From a virus, in IMG/VR virus record IMGVR_UViG_3300021067_000011, positions 1 to 41,454 of that record: 41,454 bases of DNA. One strand, given 5' to 3'. Under the pieces are notes generated by a model that searched no databases, was not told the origin of the DNA, and saw only the letters and a program-made list of their open reading frames with translations. The position numbers were made by a program, and so were the translations under genes. This document shows positions 8,645 through 16,531 of this stretch, piece by piece; positions within the stretch are counted from its first letter, which is position 1, and each line of letters opens with the position of its first letter.

Positions 8645-10156
8645 ATGCCAGCACCCGGGAGCACGACCTCGCTCCAGGACCAGCCGACCCCGCTCAGCGC
8701 CCCGACCGACATCGGCACGGCGTTCATTGCGGTCGAAACGCAACGCGGCCCGCATCTAACCCCAACGTTGGTCCGGTCGCTCACACAGTTCGCGTCGGTG
8801 TACGGCGACCGCGAGACTGACAGCCTCGCGTCGGACTGGGTCGAAACCGCGTTCCGGGAGGGCTGCGACCGCATCTACGTCAGCCGGGCCGTTGGCCCGT
8901 CACCGGTCGCCGCCTATCTCGAAACGAACCTGACCGGCAACAACAACGACCTCAAGTTCACCGCGAAATATGTCGGGTCGTACTACCACGCGATCACCGT
9001 CCGGTATGTGGTGTCGGGCACGAACACGGCTCTGTCTGTGTCGGTGTCGGGCAACGCGATCACCGTCAACGTCGCGACGGACGGCAGCGGCGTCGCAACG
9101 TCGACCGCCAGCGAGATCCTGACGGCGGTCAACGCGAGTGCCGCCGCGATGGCGCTCCTGACCACCGTTGCGTTGAAGACCGGCAACGACGGCACTGGTG
9201 TGGTGACGGCAATGTCAGCGACCGCGCTGGCGTCCGGCACGGACGACCGGGCGAACATCACCACCACGGAGATCGACGCGGCACTGGACCGGTTCGAACC
9301 CGAGCTTGGCCCGGGACAGGTCGCGATCCCAGGCCGGACAACCGCGGCGATGCACGCGATCGTGCTGGCGCACTGCGACTCCGCCCGGATCAACCGGGTT
9401 CCGCGGCTCGACGCTGCGGACACCCCAACGGTCGCGACGCTCACCACGCTCGCGACGACCGATGCGGCAGTGTCGGGCGCCCGTTCGGCGATGCTGCTCG
9501 CCCCGTGGGTCGAGGCGCCGGCGATCACTGCCGGCGGCACCGCCCGGCTCGTTCCGCCGAGCGCGCTGGTGTGCGGGCTCGAGGCACGCAACGACGCTGC
9601 CGGTGTCAGCCCGAACCAGCCGGCCGCCGGCGATTTCGGGATCGCACGGTGGGTGTCGGACGTGTCACAGCCGGCATGGTCGGAAACGGACCGGACGACG
9701 CTCAACGACGCCGGGGTCACGGTGATCCGCAACATCCGCGGCCAGGTACAGCCGTACGGGCACCGGTCGCTGGCGGCGTCAACGTCGAACTGGCGGCGCG
9801 CGGCGACGGGCAGGTTCGCGATGTGGCTGCGCGCGAACGCGCAGTCTCGCGGCGACCGGTTCGTTCACCGCGAGATCGGCGCTCGCCGCGAGGCGATCAC
9901 CGACCTGCACAGCACCCTCCTCGCGCTGCTCACCGACCCCGACGAGGGGTTCCCGCAGTCGCTCTACCCACGGTTGGACGCGGACGGCAACGAGCTCGAC
10001 GCCGGCTACCGCGTTGACACCGGGCCCGCGGTGAACACCGACGAGTCACTCAACGACGGCTATCTCCGCGCCCATGTGTTGTGGCGTCCGTCGCCGTCCG
10101 CCGAGTTCGTCGAGATCTCGATCGTCAACGTCGCGACCACTGGAGCTATCGCATGA
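8645..10156 (+). CDS. Tail sheath protein
   Basis: A 503-residue contractile sheath subunit, the clearest sign of myovirus morphology. It has the family N-terminus with GTAFIAVETQRGP, the SLTQFASVYGDRE motif, an inserted beta-rich domain at about residues 100-200, and the conserved C-terminal half (RWVSDVSQPAWSETDRTTLN, GVTVIRNIRGQVQPYGHRS, then the strand pair that links neighbouring subunits). Length is usual for the family. AGGAGG lies 5 bases before ATG 8645. It is overlapped by the tube gene. Confidence 0.93.
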   Translation: MPAPGSTTSLQDQPTPLSAPTDIGTAFIAVETQRGPHLTPTLVRSLTQFASVYGDRETDSLASDWVETAFREGCDRIYVSRAVGPSPVAAYLETNLTGNNNDLKFTAKYVGSYYHAITVRYVVSGTNTALSVSVSGNAITVNVATDGSGVATSTASEILTAVNASAAAMALLTTVALKTGNDGTGVVTAMSATALASGTDDRANITTTEIDAALDRFEPELGPGQVAIPGRTTAAMHAIVLAHCDSARINRVPRLDAADTPTVATLTTLATTDAAVSGARSAMLLAPWVEAPAITAGGTARLVPPSALVCGLEARNDAAGVSPNQPAAGDFGIARWVSDVSQPAWSETDRTTLNDAGVTVIRNIRGQVQPYGHRSLAASTSNWRRAATGRFAMWLRANAQSRGDRFVHREIGARREAITDLHSTLLALLTDPDEGFPQSLYPRLDADGNELDAGYRVDTGPAVNTDESLNDGYLRAHVLWRPSPSAEFVEISIVNVATTGAIA

Positions 10157-10572
10157 GCACCCCGATCACACAAAACCGGTTCCGGGCGCCGCTGACGGTC
10201 AACGGCCGCGACTTCGGCGCGTGGGACGGCCGCGAGGGCGGCGCGGTCGAACGCGAGGACAACAAGCACACCCCGGGCGCGACGAACCGGGAGATCAGCA
10301 CCGCAACCGTCGCCCGCACCACGAACCTCACGCTGAAAAAGGCGTTCAGCAAAGAGGAAATGTCCAACGACTACGACGCGTTGAAGCGGCTGTGTCGCCA
10401 GTCGGCAAAGTGCGAGGTCGGACACATCGTGCTCGACGAGGACCTCAATCCGTGGGCGACGCTGGACCCGTGGACCGGGACCTTGTTGTCGGTCAGCCCG
10501 CCGGACTACGAGTCCACCAGCCGAGACACGGCGTTCGTGACCGTTGTCATTTCCACGGACGGTCCGGCATGA
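10153..10572 (+). CDS. Tail tube protein
   Basis: A 139-residue inner tube subunit, beginning with ATGA at the sheath stop. It has the size and layout of contractile tube proteins: N-terminal strand TQNRFRAPLTVNGRDFGAWDG, an extended loop EREDNKHTPGATNREI, then GHIVLDEDLNPWATLDPWTGTLL. Its place directly after the sheath is the strongest support. Confidence 0.88.
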   Translation: MSTPITQNRFRAPLTVNGRDFGAWDGREGGAVEREDNKHTPGATNREISTATVARTTNLTLKKAFSKEEMSNDYDALKRLCRQSAKCEVGHIVLDEDLNPWATLDPWTGTLLSVSPPDYESTSRDTAFVTVVISTDGPA

Positions 10573-11159
10573 CGCCGATCACCGCCGCCGTGGTAGAGGA
10601 TCATCGGTCAGAACTCGACGATGCGGCCGACACCGCGGCGGCGCTCGGCGGGAGCGTGATCGACCAGATCGTTGCGCGCCGCGAACGCCGCGCGCAACGC
10701 CGGGTACGGCACGACATTCCGATACCCGGGTGGGACGGCGACATTGTCGCCCGCTACCGGCCGATCACCCACAAACAAGGCGAAGAGCTCGCCGCGAAAG
10801 CCCGGCGGCTGCTCGCCGACGAGGACCCGCATGCGGACCTGTACGCGCTGTGTGACCGGCTGATCGCGTCGTGCGACACCATCCTCATTCGCACCCCGGA
10901 CGGGCTCCAGCCGATCGGCGAGGTCGCCGAACTCGACCGTCCTATCCGGTTTGACCGGACGCTCGCGGAACTCCTCCACCTTGGTGCTGCCGACCGTGCC
11001 CGCGATGTCGTGGTGCGCATGTTCGAGCATGTCGACGACGAGGACCCGCACTCGCCCGAAACGCTGAACCACGAGCTGTTCAGCGAACACTGTCGCGAAC
11101 TCCGGTTGTGGCAGCGCTCGCAGGACCGCGAGCTTGAGGAGTCCGAGGGGGAATTCTGA
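10569..11159 (+). CDS. Tail assembly chaperone, short form
   Basis: A 196-residue protein between tube and tape measure, the fixed position of the gpG-type assembly chaperone. It is charged and helical (RRERRAQRRVRHDIPIPGW, LAAKARRLLADEDPHADLY). It starts four bases before the tube stop. Its last codons run GAG GAG TCC GAG GGG GAA TTC TGA. A second reading frame in -1 continues past the stop to the tape measure start, as in other phages where part of the ribosomes shift frame here. Confidence 0.82.
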   Translation: MTPITAAVVEDHRSELDDAADTAAALGGSVIDQIVARRERRAQRRVRHDIPIPGWDGDIVARYRPITHKQGEELAAKARRLLADEDPHADLYALCDRLIASCDTILIRTPDGLQPIGEVAELDRPIRFDRTLAELLHLGAADRARDVVVRMFEHVDDEDPHSPETLNHELFSEHCRELRLWQRSQDRELEESEGEF

Positions 11160-11356
11160 GCGGCGACCCGGCCGTCGCACTGGCCGGTGTTGCCGCTGCC
11201 AACGGCATCGCCCCGATCGGCATTCTGACCGCCACGCCAGCGGTCCGGTCTGTTCTCGCCGCGGTGGTGGACGCGGCGGTCCGTGAACGCGAACGCGAAC
11301 GCGCAGACCTCGCCGCACGGATCGCGCAACACCTAATCGTCCCTGTGGAGGGCTGA
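11138..11356 (+). CDS. -1 frame extension of tail assembly chaperone (gpGT-like C-terminus)
   Basis: After the chaperone stop at 11159 the -1 frame stays open to TGA 11354-11356, which overlaps the tape measure ATG. It encodes an alanine-rich helical stretch of 65 residues past the zero-frame stop (SGDPAVALAGVAAANGI ... VPVEG). No credible start codon or ribosome binding site exists in it. The -1 frame is closed by TGA at 11135-11137, so the shift must occur within about 20 bases. That interval holds the run GGGGG (11147-11151). The re-pairing at the A site is imperfect, so the slip mechanism is unproven. Confidence 0.72.
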   Translation, partial: GVRGGILSGDPAVALAGVAAANGIAPIGILTATPAVRSVLAAVVDAAVRERERERADLAARIAQHLIVPVEG

Positions 11357-13131
11357 TGCCACGCGAGAACATCGAGCTGGTTCTCCGCATGAAGGGGGAC
11401 CGGGAGGCCGCCGCGAGAGCGCAGCGGGTCGACCGGGCTGTCGACAATGTCGGCCGCACCTCGGCCCGTACCGGCCGTGCCGCGCGCGCGGCGGCGGGCG
11501 GCATCGGCGCGTTGGGTGGCGCCGCGAAATCTGCGCTCGCGTTCGGCGGGATCGCCGGGCTCGGCATGGTCCTATCCGATGTGGTGGCCGAACACCGCGA
11601 GGCCGAGAAGGCCTCCCGGTCGACCGCAGCGGCGATCAAGAGCACCGGCGGCGCGGCGAATGTCACGGCGAACGAGGTTGCCGACCTTGCCGGCCGTCTG
11701 TCAGTCACGGCAGCGATCGACGACGAGGAGATCCAGGGGGCGGCGAACAAGCTGCTCACGTTCAAGAACGTTGCGAACCAGGCCGGCGAGGGAAACGACG
11801 TGTTCACCCAGAGCATGTCGACCGCTGTCGACATGGCCGCCCGATACGGCCAAAGTCTCGACACGAGCGTTATCCAGCTCGGCAAGGCGTTGCAGGAGCC
11901 CGAGAAGGGCGCCGCCGCCCTGAAACGCACCGGGGCGATCGGCGCCGCCGAACTCGAGAAGGTCAAGGAAATGGCCGAACAGGGCGTCCCGCTACTGGAA
12001 CAACAGCGGTTCCTGCTCGACCAGATCAACGAGGCTGGCGTGAAGGGCGCTGCGGCGTCGCAGGCCGACCCGTTCGACCGGCTCGCCGTGTCGATCGCGA
12101 ACGTTGAGGAGGCCGCCGGTGGCGTGATCGTTCCGCCACTCGCAAAAGCCGCCGACGCGGCAGCAAAGTTTTTTGGTGAGATCGCGGACAACAAGGGCGA
12201 CGGCGCAAAGTTCCTGCAGACAATGCAGGGGATCGGCCAGGCGCTCGAGCCGATCGGCCACACGATCAAGGATGTTGCCGAGGCCAGCGCGGACCTCGGC
12301 CGGTGGCTCGGCGAGAACCCCGGCCGGGCAAAAGCATTGGGTGTTGCGGTGATGGCGCTCGGCGGAACGTTCGTGGCGTTGAAAACGCTCGGGCGTGTGA
12401 GCGGTTGGGCACAGAGCGTTGCGGCCGGGTTCGACCTGATCCGCCGCCGGTCGCTGACCGCCGCGGACGGTGTCGCGTCCGGCGGCCGGTTCACTCGCGG
12501 AGTTGGCCGGGGCATCCGCCGCAACCAGTCGGGTGTGAGCGGCGCTGCACGGTCGGTTCTGCGCACGGCCGGGACGAGCGCCGGTGGCGCTGCCGCTGAC
12601 GCAGCGGCCGGGTCGATGGCTGGCAGCATGGGACCGAGCCTGCGCAAAAAGGGCATGGGCAGCAAGCTCAAGAGCTTGTTCGGGTCGTTCGGAACGTCAG
12701 CGGGCGGCAGGTATGGGTTGATGTTCGCGGCTGCGGCTGCGCCGTTCATTGAGTCGCTGGCGAACCCAGACGAGATCAACCCGGAACAAGACCTCACGCC
12801 GGAAGAACGCCGGGAGTACGACCGCCAGCGCCGCGAGTACGACCGCAAAAACAACATTGACCCAGACTTTGGTGTTCCACGCCTGAGCCCGGGACCGAAG
12901 GGCAGCGGCAGCCGAACGCGCCGTCCGTCCAGCATGGGAACGGTCGTCACGCCGCCGCCGCGCGTCAGCGTCGCGACCGCACCAATGGTCGCTGGCGGGA
13001 TCAAGTCGACCGATATCGACCGGCTCATCACCGCTATCTACGACGCCGGCCAGGTCACCGTCCAGATCGGTGACAGGCAGATAGCCGAGGCCGCCGCGAC
13101 CGGTGTGCGCAGGGCCCGCAACCGGAGGTGA
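11356..13131 (+). CDS. Tape measure protein
   Basis: A 591-residue protein that sets tail length. It is rich in Ala/Gly, with helical heptads at the N-terminus, a TP901-type segment at about residues 95-215 (RLSVTAAIDDEEIQGAANKL, IQLGKALQEPEKGAAALKRTGAIG), and hydrophobic stretches at about residues 50-70 and 325-345 (ALGVAVMALGGTFVALKTLG) that may enter the host membrane. It is short for this role; at roughly 1.5 angstrom per residue it predicts a tail near 90 nm. Pro/Arg-rich low-complexity sequence precedes the C-terminal beta segment. Confidence 0.9.
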   Translation: MPRENIELVLRMKGDREAAARAQRVDRAVDNVGRTSARTGRAARAAAGGIGALGGAAKSALAFGGIAGLGMVLSDVVAEHREAEKASRSTAAAIKSTGGAANVTANEVADLAGRLSVTAAIDDEEIQGAANKLLTFKNVANQAGEGNDVFTQSMSTAVDMAARYGQSLDTSVIQLGKALQEPEKGAAALKRTGAIGAAELEKVKEMAEQGVPLLEQQRFLLDQINEAGVKGAAASQADPFDRLAVSIANVEEAAGGVIVPPLAKAADAAAKFFGEIADNKGDGAKFLQTMQGIGQALEPIGHTIKDVAEASADLGRWLGENPGRAKALGVAVMALGGTFVALKTLGRVSGWAQSVAAGFDLIRRRSLTAADGVASGGRFTRGVGRGIRRNQSGVSGAARSVLRTAGTSAGGAAADAAAGSMAGSMGPSLRKKGMGSKLKSLFGSFGTSAGGRYGLMFAAAAAPFIESLANPDEINPEQDLTPEERREYDRQRREYDRKNNIDPDFGVPRLSPGPKGSGSRTRRPSSMGTVVTPPPRVSVATAPMVAGGIKSTDIDRLITAIYDAGQVTVQIGDRQIAEAAATGVRRARNRR

Positions 13132-13134
13132 CCC

Positions 13135-13908
13135 ATGCCAGCCCGACCAAAAGCGCGGATCGGCATCCCCGGGCACAGTCCGCGAGCGGCGCCGTCCGCT
13201 CCGATCCTGCCGCCGAACAACTCGTGGACCGTCAGCCTCCTCGCCGACGAGGGCGGCGGCGAGCGTGTCGGGTTCTCGTGCACAGCCGGTCCGGGCGGAC
13301 CGAAGTATGTGAGCGGCGGCGGCGGCCGCGAGGCAGTCTCCCGCCCAGGGCGCCGGGCGATAACCCCGTTCCGCGGGTATGACCCGCTCTGCTACGAATT
13401 TCCGCTCATCATCGAGGACGACTTCGCTGGCGAGGTCAGCGTCGAGAACCACTGCCGAATCCTTGAACGGTGGAACGGTCACCGCGACGACGAGCCAACC
13501 CCGCCGATCCGGGTGCTGTCACAGCTCTGGCCGGTCGGGCTGAACGACCGGCACTGGTACGTCAACGACCTTTCCGAAACCGACGTGGTCCGCGAGGTGC
13601 TCGCCGGCGACCGCATCCGTTGGGCGGTCACCGTCCAACTGTGGGAAGCGGTCGACGACGACCGGATCAGCACACGCCGGTTGCAGGGCCCGCCGCAGTC
13701 CAGGGTCGTGCACGCCAAGAAGGGCGACAGCATGCGCACGATCGCGAAACGCGAACTCGGCGACAAGCGGCTGAGTGTGCCACTCGCGAAGTTCAACGGC
13801 CGGTCGGCGCCGTCGCACGACGTGCCGTTCAAACGGGCGTTCGATGTCGAGGTTCCGATCGGCAAGAAGCTCGAGGAGTGGCGGCGACGTGTGCGAGCGA
13901 AACGCTGA
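13135..13908 (+). CDS. LysM-domain baseplate/tail hub protein
   Basis: A 257-residue protein after the tape measure. Residues about 185-240 form a LysM-like module (VVHAKKGDSMRTIAKRELGD ... VPLAKFNGR ... FDVEVPIGKKL), as in baseplate proteins of the gp53/XkdP/gpX type that sit at the tube tip. The N-terminal 60 residues are Pro/Gly-rich. The middle has a beta-rich domain (YDPLCYEFPLIIEDDF). LysM here is structural in related tails, although peptidoglycan binding is possible. The stop overlaps the start of the hub gene (TGATG). Confidence 0.75.
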   Translation: MPARPKARIGIPGHSPRAAPSAPILPPNNSWTVSLLADEGGGERVGFSCTAGPGGPKYVSGGGGREAVSRPGRRAITPFRGYDPLCYEFPLIIEDDFAGEVSVENHCRILERWNGHRDDEPTPPIRVLSQLWPVGLNDRHWYVNDLSETDVVREVLAGDRIRWAVTVQLWEAVDDDRISTRRLQGPPQSRVVHAKKGDSMRTIAKRELGDKRLSVPLAKFNGRSAPSHDVPFKRAFDVEVPIGKKLEEWRRRVRAKR

Positions 13909-15923
13909 TGGCGGAGCTTCGCCATCAGCCGCTCAGGCTCGCCCCTGCACCACGAGAACACCCGCGGATCGAGGACGACTCCCGGTTCGCAGAGTTTCTC
14001 CTCGACGTGCAGGGACACGGGCTCGACATCGCACCCGCCATCACCGGCGCGTCGTTGGAGTTGACGATCGAGGGCGCGAGCGTTCTCGAGGTCACCGTTG
14101 ACGACACGGACCGGGCGATCCAGAACAGCCGGACACTCAATCAGTGGGCGTGGGGCGACAACGACTTCGGCGAGGAAACCTGGGTGATCCGCGGTCGCAA
14201 CGTCGACGTCCGGTTCGACGGCGTGTGGTACCGGCTCGTCAACCCCCGCAAGGCTGGCAGCCAGCTCACGCTGACGTTCGAGGACCGGGCCGTGTCATGG
14301 CTGCGCAACCGCACTGGCCCGTTGAAAGCGACCCGTGGGGATGTGACGCGCGCCGAGTTCATCCTGCGGATGCTCAACAAGGTTCGGACAGACGGTGGCC
14401 GCCAGGCAATCCCGTGGGTGATCCCGGAGCTGCATAAGGCACAGCCGATCGCGCGATACACCGTCTCGCCGACACAGGTCCGCACGACCGTGGAGGGCGG
14501 CGACCGGACCGGCAGCGAGTACAAGGCGTCTGCTGGTGGTGCGAGCAAGTACGACCGGAAGTACGGGCCGAACGAGCGGATCACGTTTCGCGAAGCGCGC
14601 ATGATCTTCGAGAGCGTCGGCATGAGCCCGCGCGCCGCGCTCCAGATGGCATACATCTGCCTAGGCGAGAGCGCGGGCGGCGACCCGAACGGTATCCGCC
14701 CCGGCGTGATGAATTTCGGCGGCGACGGCGGCACCGGGATGGTGCAGATCACGCCGATCGCCGGGGGTTGGAACCCGTCGTCGGCCGAATACAGACTGTG
14801 GCAGTCGCTCGGTTCGACCGAGGGAATGAAAAACCCGATCAGGAACGCGAAGGTCGCCAAAGCACTGTATGACAATTACGGGCTGCAACCGTGGGTGCGA
14901 ACCCGCTACTGGTATCAGGCGCAGGCCGTTCCGAAGGACGTGAAGTCGGTCGGGAAAGTGTCGGGCCCGCCGGGGTCGACCGTCACGACCGAAACGACGA
15001 GCGGCAGGGTCAAACCCTACGAGTTCACAGTGGGCCGCCACGAGACCTTTTGGGACGCGATCCAGCGGCTCGTGCAAGAGGTTCGGTGGCGCGCGTTCAT
15101 CCGCCGCGGAACGTTCTGGCTCGCGTCCGAACCCGACCTGTTTGACCAGGAGCCCGAGATCGTCATCGTCGAGGGCGAGGACGGTGTCGACAGCATCGAT
15201 TGGGATCTCGACCTGTACGCCCGCAACAGCATTGGTGCGTGCACCGTCCAATGTCGTGCGGACCGGTGGACTGCGCTGCCCGGAAGCGTCGTGGTGATCC
15301 AGGGCGAAAAGGACCCGGACGACCCGAACGCTCCCAGGTTGCCAACGCCGGTGAACGGGCGTTGGCTGGTGACCAGGGTGCCGGACACTGATGTGTTCGA
15401 CGGTGCCGTCGAGATCAGTTTGAGCAAGCCGTTGCCGGAGAAGCCCGAGCCTGCACCGGAGGTCGAGACGGTCACCGAACGGTCGTCGAGGTCGATCCCG
15501 GGCGTGTCGACGGGAGGCCGCGACAGCGTTGGCGGGGTGCGGCTGTCTGATGAGTGGGGCGGCTCCAAGGCAGTGTTTGACCAGTTCATCCGGCCGTTCA
15601 TGCGCCGCCGCGGGCTGAGCGTGAGCAGCGCGAAGCGATCGACCAACAATTCAGGATTCAGTAATCCCGCGTTCTCTGATCACCACGTCGGATGCACTCA
15701 GTGCTACGCGGAGGACTACCCGACTTACAGCGGTGCTCCTCACGCGCAGGCACTAGCTGAGGCGCTTGGAATCGACGGACCCGTGGTCGGGACGTATCGG
15801 CGCTACCCGATCAAGGTCGGAGGCCGGACATTTCTGGTGCAGATCTTATGGGCCGTCGCAGAGCACTATGACCATGTTCACGTCGGCGTGCGGCGATTCG
15901 GCTACGGGGGTGTCACCGGGTGA
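13908..15923 (+). CDS. Tail hub fused to lytic transglycosylase and M15-like peptidase
   Basis: A 671-residue composite. Residues 1-190 resemble XkdQ/gpD-like hub sequence (LELTIEGASVLEVTVDD, GVWYRLVNPRK). Residues about 215-350 look like a lysozyme-fold transglycosylase: Glu254 in CLGESAGGDPNG, followed by GTGMVQITP, matches the catalytic ES and GxMQ motifs. The hub fold resumes at about 360-530 (FWDAIQRLVQEVRWRAFIRR). The last 100 residues have the metallopeptidase pattern SDHHVG ... AEDYP ... HYDHVHVG seen in D-Ala-D-Ala/L-Ala-D-Glu peptidases. It probably cuts peptidoglycan when the tail drives in. ATG 13908 overlaps the previous stop. Confidence 0.82.
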   Translation: MAELRHQPLRLAPAPREHPRIEDDSRFAEFLLDVQGHGLDIAPAITGASLELTIEGASVLEVTVDDTDRAIQNSRTLNQWAWGDNDFGEETWVIRGRNVDVRFDGVWYRLVNPRKAGSQLTLTFEDRAVSWLRNRTGPLKATRGDVTRAEFILRMLNKVRTDGGRQAIPWVIPELHKAQPIARYTVSPTQVRTTVEGGDRTGSEYKASAGGASKYDRKYGPNERITFREARMIFESVGMSPRAALQMAYICLGESAGGDPNGIRPGVMNFGGDGGTGMVQITPIAGGWNPSSAEYRLWQSLGSTEGMKNPIRNAKVAKALYDNYGLQPWVRTRYWYQAQAVPKDVKSVGKVSGPPGSTVTTETTSGRVKPYEFTVGRHETFWDAIQRLVQEVRWRAFIRRGTFWLASEPDLFDQEPEIVIVEGEDGVDSIDWDLDLYARNSIGACTVQCRADRWTALPGSVVVIQGEKDPDDPNAPRLPTPVNGRWLVTRVPDTDVFDGAVEISLSKPLPEKPEPAPEVETVTERSSRSIPGVSTGGRDSVGGVRLSDEWGGSKAVFDQFIRPFMRRRGLSVSSAKRSTNNSGFSNPAFSDHHVGCTQCYAEDYPTYSGAPHAQALAEALGIDGPVVGTYRRYPIKVGGRTFLVQILWAVAEHYDHVHVGVRRFGYGGVTG

Positions 15924-16171
15924 TGGACCTACATGCCTTCCAATCTCCGTCGCAGGACCTACCCGATCATCTCGCCGGAGAGATCACCGCGGTGGACGAA
16001 GCCACGTCCACCTGCACGGTCGCCGCTGACTCGTTCGACAGCGACCAGTCGTTCGGCCCGTGCCCCGTCATGCCCCACGGCACAGACATGCCCGCGGGCG
16101 GCGAACCGTGCCTGATCGTGCGCGACCAGGCCGGCGGCTGGTGGGTTGCCTGCTGGACCCCCGCCGCCTGA
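15923..16171 (+). CDS. Small OB-fold baseplate spike protein (gpV-like)
   Basis: An 82-residue, beta-rich protein (EITAVDEATSTCTVAADSF, CPVMPHGTDMPAGGEPCLIV, GGWWVACWTP) whose strand order and place between hub and gp25-like genes fit the OB-fold base of the tail spike (P2 gpV/T4 gp5 N-terminal domain). The long needle part of larger spikes is absent. It has three cysteines. The start is ATG 15923 (TGATG overlap) or the GTG one codon earlier. Confidence 0.6.
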   Translation: MDLHAFQSPSQDLPDHLAGEITAVDEATSTCTVAADSFDSDQSFGPCPVMPHGTDMPAGGEPCLIVRDQAGGWWVACWTPAA

Positions 16172-16204
16172 CCTTCACCTTCCCGAACCCCTGGGGGTGC
16201 CGCT

Positions 16205-16531
16205 GTGGCGCTTCAGAACCCTTGCTACGACTTCCCATACCGGGTCGATGCGACAGGCCGTCCGGTCGAGGTCGAACGCAACAGCGCTGACGAGCTCGCG
16301 AATTGTGTGCAGGTCGCGTTGCTCACCCGGCCGGGGGATGTTGACGAGCTGCCCGACTACGGCACCGACGACCTCACCCACCGTGAACTGCCCGTGTCGA
16401 TGACGAGGCTCGTCGAGCAGGTCGAACGGTACGAGCCGCGCGTCGCGTTGCTCGCCGAACAGGACGTCGCCGACGCCGTCGACGGCGTGCTGTCCGTCCG
16501 CGTCGATGTGGCGGGGGGAACTGATGGCTGA
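16205..16531 (+). CDS. Baseplate wedge protein, gp25/gpW-like
   Basis: A 108-residue protein of the T4 gp25/P2 gpW family: DFPYRVDATGRP near the N-terminus, then ANCVQVALLTRPGDVDELPDYG, which matches the family motif around the conserved RxGxRxxxPxxG turn, and a final helix-strand pair. It joins the baseplate inner ring to the sheath. The GTG start follows CCCTGGGGGTG. It overlaps the gpJ-like gene by 8 bases. Confidence 0.85.
   Translation: MALQNPCYDFPYRVDATGRPVEVERNSADELANCVQVALLTRPGDVDELPDYGTDDLTHRELPVSMTRLVEQVERYEPRVALLAEQDVADAVDGVLSVRVDVAGGTDG

Noticed and set aside
10608-13031. 807-codon open frame on the minus strand
   Set aside because: It lies wholly over chaperone and tape measure genes, has a low-complexity Pro/Ser/Arg/Ala composition typical of antisense frames in high-G+C DNA, and no ribosome binding site. 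It is a shadow.
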